NCBI RefSeq assembly: GCF_021295315.1
Contig: NZ_JAIMJA010000029.1
Coordinates: 1-44,078, forward strand
Direction: 5' to 3'
DNA from: Motilimonas cestriensis
GTDB taxonomy: Bacteria > Pseudomonadota > Gammaproteobacteria > Enterobacterales > CBDFNC01
DNA: 44,078 bases
Positions within the stretch are counted from its first letter, which is position 1. Every line of letters begins with the position of its first letter. Of the stretch, positions 1 to 8,657 are shown piece by piece. The notes beneath the pieces were generated by a model. The model was not told the DNA's origin. It made no database searches and was given only the letters and a program-made list of their open reading frames with translations. The position numbers were made by a program, and so were the translations under genes.

Positions 1-106
1 AAAATCTTAAGTTCGCGCATCTTTCTGTTTGGTTTTTTGTGTTTTGGCGAATTCATTAGATCATACGGAAAGATGCCATTCTACTTAAATTTATGATTTT
101 TAATGA

Positions 107-406
107 AATCATCAGGGGATTCCTCAGGGTTATGCACCAGAAGGTGCACAAGCCGCATTAGCATTTGCGTTTGACCAGCTCGACCAACCAGCTATTTATG
201 CTTTTACCACCTTAACAAATTCACCGTCACAGCGAGTGATGGCTAAGCTGGGAATGATTAATATAGAGCAAGATTTCTTGCACCCTAAATTAGCACCCGA
301 TCATCCTTTAGCACCACATTGTCTTTATCGCATCACCAAACAACAATTCACCAAACAATTCATCGAACAGCAATCCAACAAACAGCAATCGCAGGCCGGG
401 CCATGA
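107..406 (+). pseudogene. GNAT N-acetyltransferase, 5'-truncated remnant
   Basis: An open frame after the TGA at 104-106 reads into the C-terminal half of a RimJ/RimL-like GNAT acetyltransferase. It shows the acetyl-CoA-binding stretch GYAPEGAQAALAFAF and then AFTTLTNSPSQRVMAKLGM, the usual end of the GNAT fold, followed by HP.LAPDHPLAPHCLYRI. The N-terminal 90-100 residues expected in the family are absent: the 106 bases upstream encode nothing GNAT-like in any frame and there is no good start. The stop (404-406) overlaps the ATG of the next gene in an ATGA, so the two were once translationally coupled. The truncation could be an old deletion or an insertion whose other end lies outside the window. 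Confidence 0.7.
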
Positions 407-1206
407 CACAATTGAATACAACGGATGAATTATTACCAAATGAACACGCCGCTAACAACAAAGTTACCTTACAACACCATCGAGTGTACCGTGAAACGGG
501 TAGCTGGACACCCGCGGTACATCAGCTCTTAACCTATTTGGCAGAGCAGCAATTTGAGGGCGTACCACAATGTTTAGGTATGACACCTGATGGTCGTGAA
601 GTGTTGACTTTAGTGGCAGGTGAGGTATGTGATGGGCGCTTAACAGGCGAACAAACCAACGATAATACCCTACAAAGCGCAGCAAAATTTTTACGTCAAT
701 TTCATGATTGCAGTGCACGTTGGTCGGAAAAGGGCAGTCAAAGTGACTGGATGTTGCCAGTGCGAGAGCCGGTTGAGGTGATTTGCCATGGCGACTATGC
801 ACCTTATAATGTGGCTTTTAAAGGCGAGCAAGTTATCGGTTTATTTGATTTTGATACCGCTCATCCTGGACCAAGAATCTGGGATTTAGCCTATGCCATA
901 TATTGTTGGGCGCCTTTTAAAACTCACCCTAATGACGCGATGGGAACGCTGGGTGAACAAATCAGCCGAGCGCGACTATTTTGCCAAGCTTATGGCTTAG
1001 AGCATGGGCAACGCGTCACACTGGTCGATAATATGATTGAGCGATTAACAGCGTTAGTGAGTTTTATGCAAGCGCAGGCAGAGCAAGGCAATCGCGATTT
1101 TCAGCAGCACATCGCCGCAGGGCATCATTTGTCGTATCTGCACGATATCGACTATCTGACGAGTAATCAGAATCAAATAACTCAAGGATTACTAACTGAT
1201 CCCTAG
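403..1206 (+). CDS. APH-family phosphotransferase
   Basis: A 267-aa kinase-fold protein of the aminoglycoside/choline phosphotransferase superfamily. The catalytic loop reads HGDYAPYN (the HGDxxxxN Brenner motif), followed by the metal-binding FDFDTAHPGPRIWDLA segment, so both the catalytic Asp and the Mg-binding Asp are present. The start at 403 is preferred over an in-frame upstream start at 319 because the preceding residues are repetitive His/Gln/Thr sequence from the GNAT tail and because 403 forms an ATGA overlap with that gene's stop. Many members are chromosomal small-molecule kinases, so drug resistance should not be assumed; the substrate is unknown. Confidence 0.75.
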   Translation: MTQLNTTDELLPNEHAANNKVTLQHHRVYRETGSWTPAVHQLLTYLAEQQFEGVPQCLGMTPDGREVLTLVAGEVCDGRLTGEQTNDNTLQSAAKFLRQFHDCSARWSEKGSQSDWMLPVREPVEVICHGDYAPYNVAFKGEQVIGLFDFDTAHPGPRIWDLAYAIYCWAPFKTHPNDAMGTLGEQISRARLFCQAYGLEHGQRVTLVDNMIERLTALVSFMQAQAEQGNRDFQQHIAAGHHLSYLHDIDYLTSNQNQITQGLLTDP

Positions 1207-1230
1207 GCATTATTATCTATCCAAATAACG

Positions 1231-3441
1231 CTAACCGAGTATGGCGCGATTTCGACCGGCATGCTTGGCTTGATAAAGCGCCTGATCAGCTCGTTTTAAC
1301 AATGCTCGGCAATCTGTTTCATTGCGGTGGCTTGCTACGCCCATACTCACGGTTAACGATTGAATATGCTCAAATGGCAGCATCGCAATCTTTTTGCGCA
1401 GCCGTTCAGCTATTTGAAACAGCTCGGTCTCGATGGTGAGAGGGCAAATAAGTAGAAACTCTTCACCGCCCCAGCGCGCCACTAAATCAGATTCGCGGGC
1501 AAGGTAGCGTAATTGTTTAGCGAACTCGATGAGTATTTCATCGCCAATTTGGTGGCCATGGCAGTCATTAATACTTTTAAATAAATCAATATCGATCAAG
1601 ATCACCCCAAAGTCATATTGATTGCGCTGCGCCAATAAAAATTCATGTTTTAAGGTTTGATTTATTTTTTTTCGGTTCCAAAGACCGGTGAGTTCATCGG
1701 TATTAGCGAGCAAAGCAAGCTCATCATTTTTCTTTGCCAGTAACAGATTCATTTGGTTTACCTGCTCAAGGGCAAGGGCGGTTTTATGCTTCTCTTTGCG
1801 CAGAGAATAGTTCCAAAGCAATACGGCAATAATGATCGCTAATAAGCCTAAGCTTATTTTAATCACCCCTTGGTAATGGTTTTTAATTTTATATTGGGTT
1901 GTTACCCATTTATTATATATTTGCTGGTTCTCTTTTTTATCCATGAGGTTAATGGTTTTTTGAAATAAACTCGCCAGCTCGGGTAAGTCGGCACGCGTCG
2001 CTACAGTCAGTTCCATATCATAAGGGATCACATCCACCACTTTTAAATTAAAATTTGGCTGCGTTAGCATGATATGGCGAGCAATAATGGCCGAGCCGAT
2101 ATATGCGTCCGTTTGTTTATTATTAACCGATTCTAATGCTTGCTGTGAATTTACAGCGTCAACAATGTGTATATTAGGATAGTGCTTACGAATAAATTCA
2201 CCCAACAAGGTGTCTTGAACCATGGCGACTTTTTTATTTGCTAAAGAATTTAAGTCAGACAGCGTTTGATTTGCTTGTTGTGTAATAATATTGATTGGAC
2301 TGGTGACAATTGGCGAAGTATAGCTAATGCCTTGGTTGTGTTGGCTTGGCTTCATCGCCAGAGTTGCGACATCACATTGACGTTGGCCTAATGCTTGAAT
2401 TGTTTCTTGCCAAGAGCGAGTAGGGTAAATATTTGTTTTTAGGCCTAAGCGACTTGTTAATATAGCAAGGTAGTCCTTACTCATGCCGTCATGTTTACCT
2501 TTAGTCAGGGATTCAAAGGGCATGCCATCGGGCGTTACGCAAACGGTGATCCTTTGTTGCTGTTTTAAAAACTGCACTTCTTTAGGGCTAAATGGGATGG
2601 TATTTTGATCGCCATAGCGATCGCTGCCAAACCCACCTAGCCAGCGATTTCGCAGTACTAACATTTCGTCTGCTGTGACACTGGCTAAGCCTTTATTAAT
2701 AATGCTGACCAATTCAGGTTTATCGTTACGTAAGCCAAAAGTGAGATCGAAAGGTTTTTTGCCCAGCACAAAACCAACCTCAATTAGTTTTTCTAAGCCG
2801 ACTAGCTGTGCCACATAAGCATAAGACTCGTCTAACACGGTGAAATCAGCTTGATCTGAGACCAGCGTCTTAATCATGTCATGAATACTATCAACATAGA
2901 CAGGGCTTATATTCATGCCAGTTGCCTTTACCATACGCTCAAAAGCAAGGTTGCCTTTTTGCAGTGCAATGCGTTTGTTTTCTAAATCGTCAATATTTCT
3001 AATATTAAGGGGGTTACCTTTTTGTACTAGTACTACGGAATATAACTTTGTATAAGGTTTAGAAAAATTCAAATAGGTTTTACGATCTTCATCTGGGCTA
3101 GCGGTACTGATGCCGTCAAACTCTCGACGTTTAGTGCGCGCTTGCATCTCTTTCCAGTTTCCTAAAGCCAGTTTGATCTTTAATCCGGTTCGCTCACTGA
3201 TTATATTCACTAAATCAGCATCGAAACCACTCACGCTGCCATCAGCATTTAAAATGGTAAAAGGTTCAAATGAATCGCCACTGGCTAAAGTGATAGCAGG
3301 ATTGTTTTGAATAAAAACCTGCTCATCAGCACTGAGTGCAACAGTTGAGTGGTCTATTTCATGGCCAAAACTCAATTTAGAAACGCAACAGGTGAAAAAT
3401 AATAAGGTAAGTTGTAGATATAATTTAGTGAACGTAATCAT
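1231..3441 (-). CDS. Diguanylate cyclase with tandem periplasmic SBP_bac_3 sensor domains
   Basis: This 736-aa inner-membrane protein should make cyclic di-GMP from two GTP. In order: an N-terminal membrane/signal segment (1-26), a first amino-acid-type solute-binding domain (about 45-270), a second (about 290-515), a transmembrane helix (about 526-545), a short coiled coil, and a C-terminal GGDEF domain (about 576-736). The active-site signature is GGEEF near residue 660, an active variant. An inhibitory I-site RESD lies exactly five residues before it, so product feedback is expected. No EAL or HD-GYP domain is present. The two binding domains suggest it reads a periplasmic small molecule such as an amino acid; the ligand is not predictable from sequence. 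Confidence 0.9.
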   Translation of the reverse strand: MITFTKLYLQLTLLFFTCCVSKLSFGHEIDHSTVALSADEQVFIQNNPAITLASGDSFEPFTILNADGSVSGFDADLVNIISERTGLKIKLALGNWKEMQARTKRREFDGISTASPDEDRKTYLNFSKPYTKLYSVVLVQKGNPLNIRNIDDLENKRIALQKGNLAFERMVKATGMNISPVYVDSIHDMIKTLVSDQADFTVLDESYAYVAQLVGLEKLIEVGFVLGKKPFDLTFGLRNDKPELVSIINKGLASVTADEMLVLRNRWLGGFGSDRYGDQNTIPFSPKEVQFLKQQQRITVCVTPDGMPFESLTKGKHDGMSKDYLAILTSRLGLKTNIYPTRSWQETIQALGQRQCDVATLAMKPSQHNQGISYTSPIVTSPINIITQQANQTLSDLNSLANKKVAMVQDTLLGEFIRKHYPNIHIVDAVNSQQALESVNNKQTDAYIGSAIIARHIMLTQPNFNLKVVDVIPYDMELTVATRADLPELASLFQKTINLMDKKENQQIYNKWVTTQYKIKNHYQGVIKISLGLLAIIIAVLLWNYSLRKEKHKTALALEQVNQMNLLLAKKNDELALLANTDELTGLWNRKKINQTLKHEFLLAQRNQYDFGVILIDIDLFKSINDCHGHQIGDEILIEFAKQLRYLARESDLVARWGGEEFLLICPLTIETELFQIAERLRKKIAMLPFEHIQSLTVSMGVASHRNETDCRALLKRADQALYQAKHAGRNRAILG

Positions 3442-3586
3442 CCGTTGATCTCAATTATCTTAAAATGCTAAAAATTGGTCATTAATACTATGCTTAGCAA
3501 TTAGCATACCCAAAGCTGTAAAATGCTTATTACTTGATTAATATTTAATTTTGGCGTTATGTTACAGGGTTTTACTGGAAGGAAAA

Positions 3587-4225
3587 ATGATTAATTTGAA
3601 AAAGGTTTTTATTATTGGATTACCGCGCACGGCGACAACAAGTGTTTGTTTGGCGACGCTAAAGATGGGATTAACAACAGCTCATACGGCTTATACACGC
3701 CGTACCTTTGAGCAAGCCCAAGTGTTAGCCGACACGCCGATATTTGCCGATTATGCTGAGCTAGATATACTTTATCCTGATGCTAAATTTGTTTATTTAA
3801 CACGGGATCTAAAAGATTGGATCCCTTCAATACGACAATTATTATTACGCATGTTGACTAATTTAATGCGTGAAGATGGCGGGTTTAATCCTATTTTAAA
3901 GCGCTGTTATAAAAGGGTATTTTCACCATTAACGTTAGAAAATATCCATGACGATAACTTTTTGACACTTTGCTATGAGCGTCATCTTGCGCAAGTGAAA
4001 GCCCATTTTAGCAATAGACCCAAAGATTTACTGATTATTAATGTTGCCGAGCCACAAAGTTACCACTCTTTACATGATTTTTTAGCGCCGCCGAGAGCCC
4101 TTGATGTTAACGATGGATTTGAGCGTATCAACATGGCGGGCAAAGTAACGGCATGGAAGCAAATAAAGCACCCGTTGAAGGTAGAATCAACTCTAGGAGG
4201 GAAGGTTGAAACGTTGCACTACTAG
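3587..4225 (+). CDS. Sulfotransferase family protein
   Basis: A 212-aa cytosolic protein of the P-loop sulfotransferase fold, which moves sulfate from PAPS to a hydroxyl or amine. The 5'-phosphosulfate loop is GLPRTATTSV near the N-terminus; the 3'-phosphate site is YLTRDLKDWIPS about 80 residues later. The start at 3587 has GGAAGG upstream; a TTG at 3551 is open in frame but has no ribosome site. It most resembles short bacterial Sulfotransfer_4-type proteins. Substrate unknown. It sits 36 bases before miaE on the same strand and could be co-transcribed, with no obvious functional link. Confidence 0.7.
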   Translation: MINLKKVFIIGLPRTATTSVCLATLKMGLTTAHTAYTRRTFEQAQVLADTPIFADYAELDILYPDAKFVYLTRDLKDWIPSIRQLLLRMLTNLMREDGGFNPILKRCYKRVFSPLTLENIHDDNFLTLCYERHLAQVKAHFSNRPKDLLIINVAEPQSYHSLHDFLAPPRALDVNDGFERINMAGKVTAWKQIKHPLKVESTLGGKVETLHY

Positions 4226-4261
4226 CAGGTAGAATCCCCCTCATTTTGCAGAGCCAACATT

Positions 4262-4834
4262 ATGTTTGAATTAAAATACCACACGCCCTTTGCATGGACC
4301 GAGGCTGTGTTAGCTGATTTTGACGCGTTTTTACAAGATCACGCTGGGGCGGAAAAAAAGGCCGCAGGCATGGCAATGGCGATGTTATCTCATTATCCCG
4401 ACCGCCAAACATTAGTACGCGCCATGGCGGATTTGGCGATTGAAGAAATGATCCATTTCAAGCAAGTGGTTAAGTTGCTACAAGCGCGCGGCGTAAACTT
4501 AGCCAAAGACGAAAAAGACCCCTACATCAAACAAGTGAGATCGTTATTTCGTAACGGCAGTAATGAATTTTTTATGGACCGATTAATCGTCGCGGGGGTG
4601 ATAGAAGCGCGCGGTCACGAACGCTTTGACTTAGTGGCTCAAGCCTTACCTGAGGGTAAAGAAAAAGATTTTTATGTCACCATTGCCAAATCAGAAGAAA
4701 AGCACAAAAACTTATTTATTGAACTGGCGTATGAATACTTTGATAAAGCTGAGGTAGACGAACGTTTAGAGCAAATACTGGTTGCTGAAGGTGAGATTTG
4801 CAGCAAACTCGCGTTTCGGGCGGCATTGCATTAG
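4262..4834 (+). CDS. miaE: tRNA-(ms2io6A)-hydroxylase MiaE
   Basis: This non-haem di-iron monooxygenase hydroxylates the isopentenyl group of 2-methylthio-N6-isopentenyladenosine at tRNA position 37. The 190-residue length fits the short MiaE form. Iron ligands are visible as E62-x-x-H65 (EEMIH), E115 with H119 (EARGH) and E145-x-x-H148 (EEKH), spaced as in the ferritin-like four-helix fold. The start ATG has no strong Shine-Dalgarno, only a purine-rich stretch. The gene ends 59 bases before the convergent U32 gene, with a perfect palindrome between them. Confidence 0.93.
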   Translation: MFELKYHTPFAWTEAVLADFDAFLQDHAGAEKKAAGMAMAMLSHYPDRQTLVRAMADLAIEEMIHFKQVVKLLQARGVNLAKDEKDPYIKQVRSLFRNGSNEFFMDRLIVAGVIEARGHERFDLVAQALPEGKEKDFYVTIAKSEEKHKNLFIELAYEYFDKAEVDERLEQILVAEGEICSKLAFRAALH

Positions 4835-4852
4835 GGTTGTATTAAAAAACTT

Positions 4853-4883
4853 GAACAAGAAGTGCGTGACGCACTTCTTGTTC
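4853..4883. terminator. Bidirectional terminator between miaE and the U32 gene
   Basis: Two 15-base arms, GAACAAGAAGTGCGT and its exact complement, are separated by a single base, giving a long perfect hairpin between convergent genes. On the minus strand it is followed by a run of six U, making it a good intrinsic terminator for the U32 gene; the plus-strand tail is only moderately U-rich. Confidence 0.8.
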
Positions 4884-4892
4884 ATGGTTCAT

Positions 4893-7190
4893 TTACAAGC
4901 CGTTTTGATATTGCTGGTAAGTCGACTCAGGCACTAAGTTCGCTAAAACCTGACTGGCCTCAGATTGACCGCTAAGCAAGGCTTCAAACTGTTTGATCAA
5001 TGTAATTTTGTCCGGCGACTGCCTATCACCTGCACCAATATCCGTTAGATCAATCATAAAGCCATCAAACAAATCACTAAGATCATCAATAATCTCGGTA
5101 TTTAAAAACTGATCTTGGTTATAAATACTTGGGTATCCCGCTTTTTGCTTATCGATAGCAAATGAATCCCCTTTCAGGTTTTTAATGCTGGTGGATTTAT
5201 CACATGACAGCATGCAGCCATTATCAATGCGCGGTTTTTCACAGCCCACACTCTGCTGGAAAAAGCACTGACGGCTCGCCATTAGCAAAATCGGGTGATA
5301 AATACTGTAGAGCATTTTGAAATTCTTCGGTCTTGCGATGTGACGGATTTGCTGCTTGCTGATTTCGTTAGAAATAAACGCGCCGCGACAATCGAAATTT
5401 TGTTGCAGTGACAACAACACATACGAGTTGGTGGTATTGAGCAGCGGCCCTGCGATCCAATTAATGCCAAGGCGCTGGGCGTGATAAGCAATGCCGGTGT
5501 TGTTGGTGACAATTAATGGCGGCTTAACTTGTTCTAAAATATTCAACGCTACGTCAAAGTCTTTGCCAATTAACACCGCGGGAAACCACGGGATCAATCT
5601 CGGATTCTCTAGTAAGAAATCGACATATTTAGTGCAGCCACGCTTGTACGCATCGGGCAGTTTAAAGTAAATATCACCATCGGTCACGTCTGCCAGCGCG
5701 GCATCGGCGGGGTCGCAAATCAGCATCGAAAGTAACGGTGCTTGCCCGCTGGGCTTGGCGTAATGTTCAAGTTTAGGCAGGGTAACTTCGGGTACTGTCG
5801 CAATGCCATCATTTAAGTAAGCCAATAGGTCATTCTTAAGCTGAGTAACTTCTCGATATGGAATACTTAAACCGTCGGTTAGCGCAGCCGTATCAAGAGC
5901 CACTAATTCATAGTTTGCGTTGGCAATGTTTTTAAAACGCTTTTCGATTGTTTCTTGATCGACGCTTAACTTTTCACTTGGCTGCATAGGGCTTTGTGAA
6001 GTCAATACAGTGGTTTTAGTTGCATTGTCGGCATTGATTAAATGGTCATTTTGCGCTGTGATCACGGTTAAGGTTAATGGCTTGCCCTGTTCGCTGGCAA
6101 ACTGCAGTGTGAGCTTGATTTTATCGATGCTCAAGTGCGCGATTTTTTCATCAACGCTGGCATTTATTTGTTGTTTGTCGGCATGGAGTTGCTGCTTGGC
6201 ATCAAAAATCTGCACCACTGAAATGGCGTCGCCTTGGCTGGCTTTGAATTTTTCCACCGCGTGGTGTTTTGAATGATCCCGTGGGTTATCAATAAACATC
6301 GACTGGTTTAAATCACCGCGCAAAAAGGCATTGGTAAAATCGCGATTGAACACCTTGTAAAGTCGTTCGCCATCTTGGGTGAGCTCGCCCGTTTCAATAT
6401 AACCATCAATTTGTTTACGAAAGCTGTCGATCACCGTGTGAACGTAGTTAGCCCCTTTAATGCGTCCTTCCACTTTAAACGAATACACGCCAGCATTGAT
6501 CAACGCGGGTAAATCAAAAAATGCCGAGTTGTCTTTGATGTTGAGTGGGAAGTTGTTGCCTGACTCGGTGGTTTCATATTCCTCGCGACAGGCTTGGCTA
6601 CAACGCCCGCGGTTACCTGAGTTACCAGCACTGGCCGAGGTGGAATAACACAGGCCAGAAAACGCGATACACAGCGAGCCATGAACAAACACTTCTAGTA
6701 GGGTATCGTGCTGCTGGCCAACTTTGGCAAGTGCGGTGATTTCACGTAAGTTTAGCTCGCGTGATAAGTTAACGCGGCTGGCGCCAAGCTGTTTCAGAAA
6801 CGGAATTTGCCCGGCATTATGGGTGGTGAGCTGGGTAGATGCGTGAATATCCAGCGTCGGGAAGTATTCACGCAGTACATATAATAAGCCGATGTCTTGC
6901 ACTATCACGCCGTCAAGGGTCGTATTCACTAAGCGGTTGAGCAATTTAACTAAGCTTTTAAATTCGTGCTCTAAAATCACGATGTTGAGAGTTAAGAAGA
7001 TCTGACAATCATATTGATGGGCAAGTCTGATGGCGCCAACGAGTTCATCGAACGAAATATTGGCCGCGCGATTACGCGCATTAAAACTGTCTAAGCCGCA
7101 ATAAACGGCGTCAGCACCCGCAATAATTGCGGCTTTAATGGCGTCAATATCACCGCCGGGGGCTAATAATTCAATCTTTGGCTTCATCAC
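4893..7190 (-). CDS. rlhA: U32-family protein, RlhA/TrhP-like RNA hydroxylation factor
   Basis: A 765-aa member of the U32 family, historically called collagenase-like proteases and now known in E. coli to act in RNA hydroxylation (RlhA on 23S rRNA C2501, TrhP on tRNA U34). The N-terminal TIM-barrel part starts IELLAPGGDIDAIKAAI and contains GADAVYCGL, EVFVHGSLCIAFSGLC and GRCSQACREEY; these conserved cysteines, with later ones in the C-terminal half (QCFFQQSVGC and NGCMLSC), could bind a metal or iron-sulfur cluster. The length is much greater than TrhP (about 450 aa) and closer to RlhA (about 650 aa), so RlhA is the better guess, but the extra length leaves the assignment open. Divergent from the GST-like gene. 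Confidence 0.65.
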   Translation of the reverse strand: MMKPKIELLAPGGDIDAIKAAIIAGADAVYCGLDSFNARNRAANISFDELVGAIRLAHQYDCQIFLTLNIVILEHEFKSLVKLLNRLVNTTLDGVIVQDIGLLYVLREYFPTLDIHASTQLTTHNAGQIPFLKQLGASRVNLSRELNLREITALAKVGQQHDTLLEVFVHGSLCIAFSGLCYSTSASAGNSGNRGRCSQACREEYETTESGNNFPLNIKDNSAFFDLPALINAGVYSFKVEGRIKGANYVHTVIDSFRKQIDGYIETGELTQDGERLYKVFNRDFTNAFLRGDLNQSMFIDNPRDHSKHHAVEKFKASQGDAISVVQIFDAKQQLHADKQQINASVDEKIAHLSIDKIKLTLQFASEQGKPLTLTVITAQNDHLINADNATKTTVLTSQSPMQPSEKLSVDQETIEKRFKNIANANYELVALDTAALTDGLSIPYREVTQLKNDLLAYLNDGIATVPEVTLPKLEHYAKPSGQAPLLSMLICDPADAALADVTDGDIYFKLPDAYKRGCTKYVDFLLENPRLIPWFPAVLIGKDFDVALNILEQVKPPLIVTNNTGIAYHAQRLGINWIAGPLLNTTNSYVLLSLQQNFDCRGAFISNEISKQQIRHIARPKNFKMLYSIYHPILLMASRQCFFQQSVGCEKPRIDNGCMLSCDKSTSIKNLKGDSFAIDKQKAGYPSIYNQDQFLNTEIIDDLSDLFDGFMIDLTDIGAGDRQSPDKITLIKQFEALLSGQSEASQVLANLVPESTYQQYQNGL

Positions 7191-7320
7191 TTCACAAGGT
7201 CTCGGTTAACATTAAAGGGCGAATGTTACCCGTATCTGGTGCCAATGAATATCTTTGCGGGGCATTTATCCTTGTTGTCTTCATGTAAAGGCGATGTTAA
7301 TAGCCATGGAAAATGAAAAT

Positions 7321-7986
7321 ATGACTAATAAAAACAAACCATTGCCCGTGATCTACTCGCTGCGCAATTGCCCCTTTGCCATGCGCGCCAGAATGGCCAT
7401 ATATCAAGCACAATTGCCGGTAATGCTGCGTGATATCGTATTAAAGGATAAACCTGCTGAAATGTTAGCTGCTTCGCCTAAGGGCACGGTGCCGGTATTA
7501 GTTACCCGTGATGGCATGGTGATAGAAGAAAGCCTGGAAGTGATGTTGTGGGTGTTAAGTGAACAAGACCCAGCAGATTTATTAATGAGTGGTGACGCCG
7601 CGCACTTAGATGAAATGCGCACTTTAATTTATCAGTTTGACAGTGAATTTAAGCCGTGTCTTGAGCAATACCGAGCGGCCAAGCGCTACCATGAGCCAAC
7701 CTTAGACAAGTGTCGTAGCGCTTGTGAAAGCTACATCGCACAGTTAGAGGTGCGTTTATCGCAGCATCGCTATTTAATGAGTGAGCGTGAAAGCCTTGCC
7801 GACCTTGCCATATTACCGTTTATTCGCCAATTTGCGCGGGTAGAGCGCCAATGGTATTTGCAGTCTCCGTATCCGAAACTACGCCAGTGGCTAAACTTGT
7901 ATTTACAAAGCAAAATGTTCAGTAAAGTAATGGCCAAACATGAGCTTTGGCAGGTGAACCAGCAAGAGGTGTTGCTGGTGGAATAA
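7321..7986 (+). CDS. Glutathione S-transferase family protein
   Basis: A 221-aa protein with an N-terminal thioredoxin-like GST domain: VIYSLRNCPFAMRARMAI carries a possible catalytic Cys in the glutaredoxin/omega-GST position, SPKGTVPVLV supplies the cis-Pro that holds glutathione, and EESLEVMLWVL is the Glu/Ser glutathione-binding helix. The C-terminal part is all-helical, as in the family. I chose ATG 7321 because GGAAAA lies about eight bases upstream; ATGs at 7306 and 7255 are open but poorly supported. It resembles thiol-oxidoreductase GSTs more than detoxifying ones. The 230-bp repeat island begins 40 bases after its stop. Confidence 0.78.
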   Translation: MTNKNKPLPVIYSLRNCPFAMRARMAIYQAQLPVMLRDIVLKDKPAEMLAASPKGTVPVLVTRDGMVIEESLEVMLWVLSEQDPADLLMSGDAAHLDEMRTLIYQFDSEFKPCLEQYRAAKRYHEPTLDKCRSACESYIAQLEVRLSQHRYLMSERESLADLAILPFIRQFARVERQWYLQSPYPKLRQWLNLYLQSKMFSKVMAKHELWQVNQQEVLLVE

Positions 7987-8027
7987 TAGAGTTTTCGACA
8001 ATAACAGCGCAGTGGTACAACTATTTT

Positions 8028-8268
8028 GAAAAAACGCCACCCGCCGCATAACCATACTATCTAGCCAGTTTCTATGAGCTGGTGCAGTCATGTTTGATTT
8101 TTATCAATCCGCTCAGCATTAGCATCTCATTTAAATTTTCAGTTAATAACGAACTGACAGTAGACTTGCTTGTCGCAAACCAGCACACAAGATTTGGCAA
8201 TTGTTGTGGTGGCTTGGTGTTTGAAGCTGGCAATGCAGTTGGAATATTTAGGTGGGTGTCCCAGCTTT
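8028..8268 (+). repeat. Direct repeat copy 1 (about 240 bp) heading the toxin cargo
   Basis: This block is repeated at 11188-11417 in the same orientation with roughly 85% identity by eye, including a 40-base identical run beginning CGCATAACCATACTATC and a 24-base identical run around GACAGTAGACTTGCTTG. Both copies end with GGTGGGTGTCCCAGCTTT, which contains the small hairpin TGGG-TGT-CCCA. Neither copy shows a convincing gene of its own. In this copy the toxin reading frame opens inside the repeat. Confidence 0.85.
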
Positions 8269-8603
8269 TATTCCCAAGGAACGGAAAAGCTTTTTGGGGC
8301 GAATGGTTAAAGATGAATCCAGACTCTCTAAGCCACACAAACAAGGCTTTAATTGAAGGACTTAACCCGAGAACTGGAGAGAGGTTATACCGTACAAATA
8401 AGAAGGGAATAAAGGTATACTACGATCACATTGCTCCCAGAGTTGACAATACATGGATAAAGCACTTTCCAGAGCATAAAGATTTTAAATTTCAAAGAAT
8501 CGAGCATCATCATGTTGATGAGGGGCGTTGGGCTATTCCTTTGCCTTGGGACCTACACCGAGGAAAAGGAAACTATAATATTTGGCATAATTTTAACGAT
8601 TAG
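8082..8603 (+). CDS. Orphan polymorphic-toxin C-terminal domain, putative HNH-type nuclease
   Basis: The open frame is 173 aa, but residues 1-62 are translated from the flanking repeat and are probably not native. The protein-like part starts near NGKAFWGEWLKMNPDSLS (about 8280), and a native-looking ATG exists at 8313, giving 96 aa. The C-terminus carries IEHHHVDEGRWAIPLP, then WDLHRG and NIWHN, a His-rich arrangement like nuclease tips of Rhs/CDI-type polymorphic toxins. There is no secretion, Rhs or filamentous region, so this is a detached toxin tip. The immunity-type gene 54 bases downstream supports the reading. Expression is uncertain because no strong ribosome site precedes either start. 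Confidence 0.6.
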   Translation: MQSCLIFINPLSISISFKFSVNNELTVDLLVANQHTRFGNCCGGLVFEAGNAVGIFRWVSQLLFPRNGKAFWGEWLKMNPDSLSHTNKALIEGLNPRTGERLYRTNKKGIKVYYDHIAPRVDNTWIKHFPEHKDFKFQRIEHHHVDEGRWAIPLPWDLHRGKGNYNIWHNFND

Positions 8604-8657
8604 TGAAATAATCATTTAATGGTCAGGCCTCGTGTAAATGGATAAAAAAGAGATATT

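Noticed and set aside
403-1206. Aminoglycoside resistance gene
   Set aside because: Only the general APH-fold motifs are seen; nothing points to an aminoglycoside substrate.
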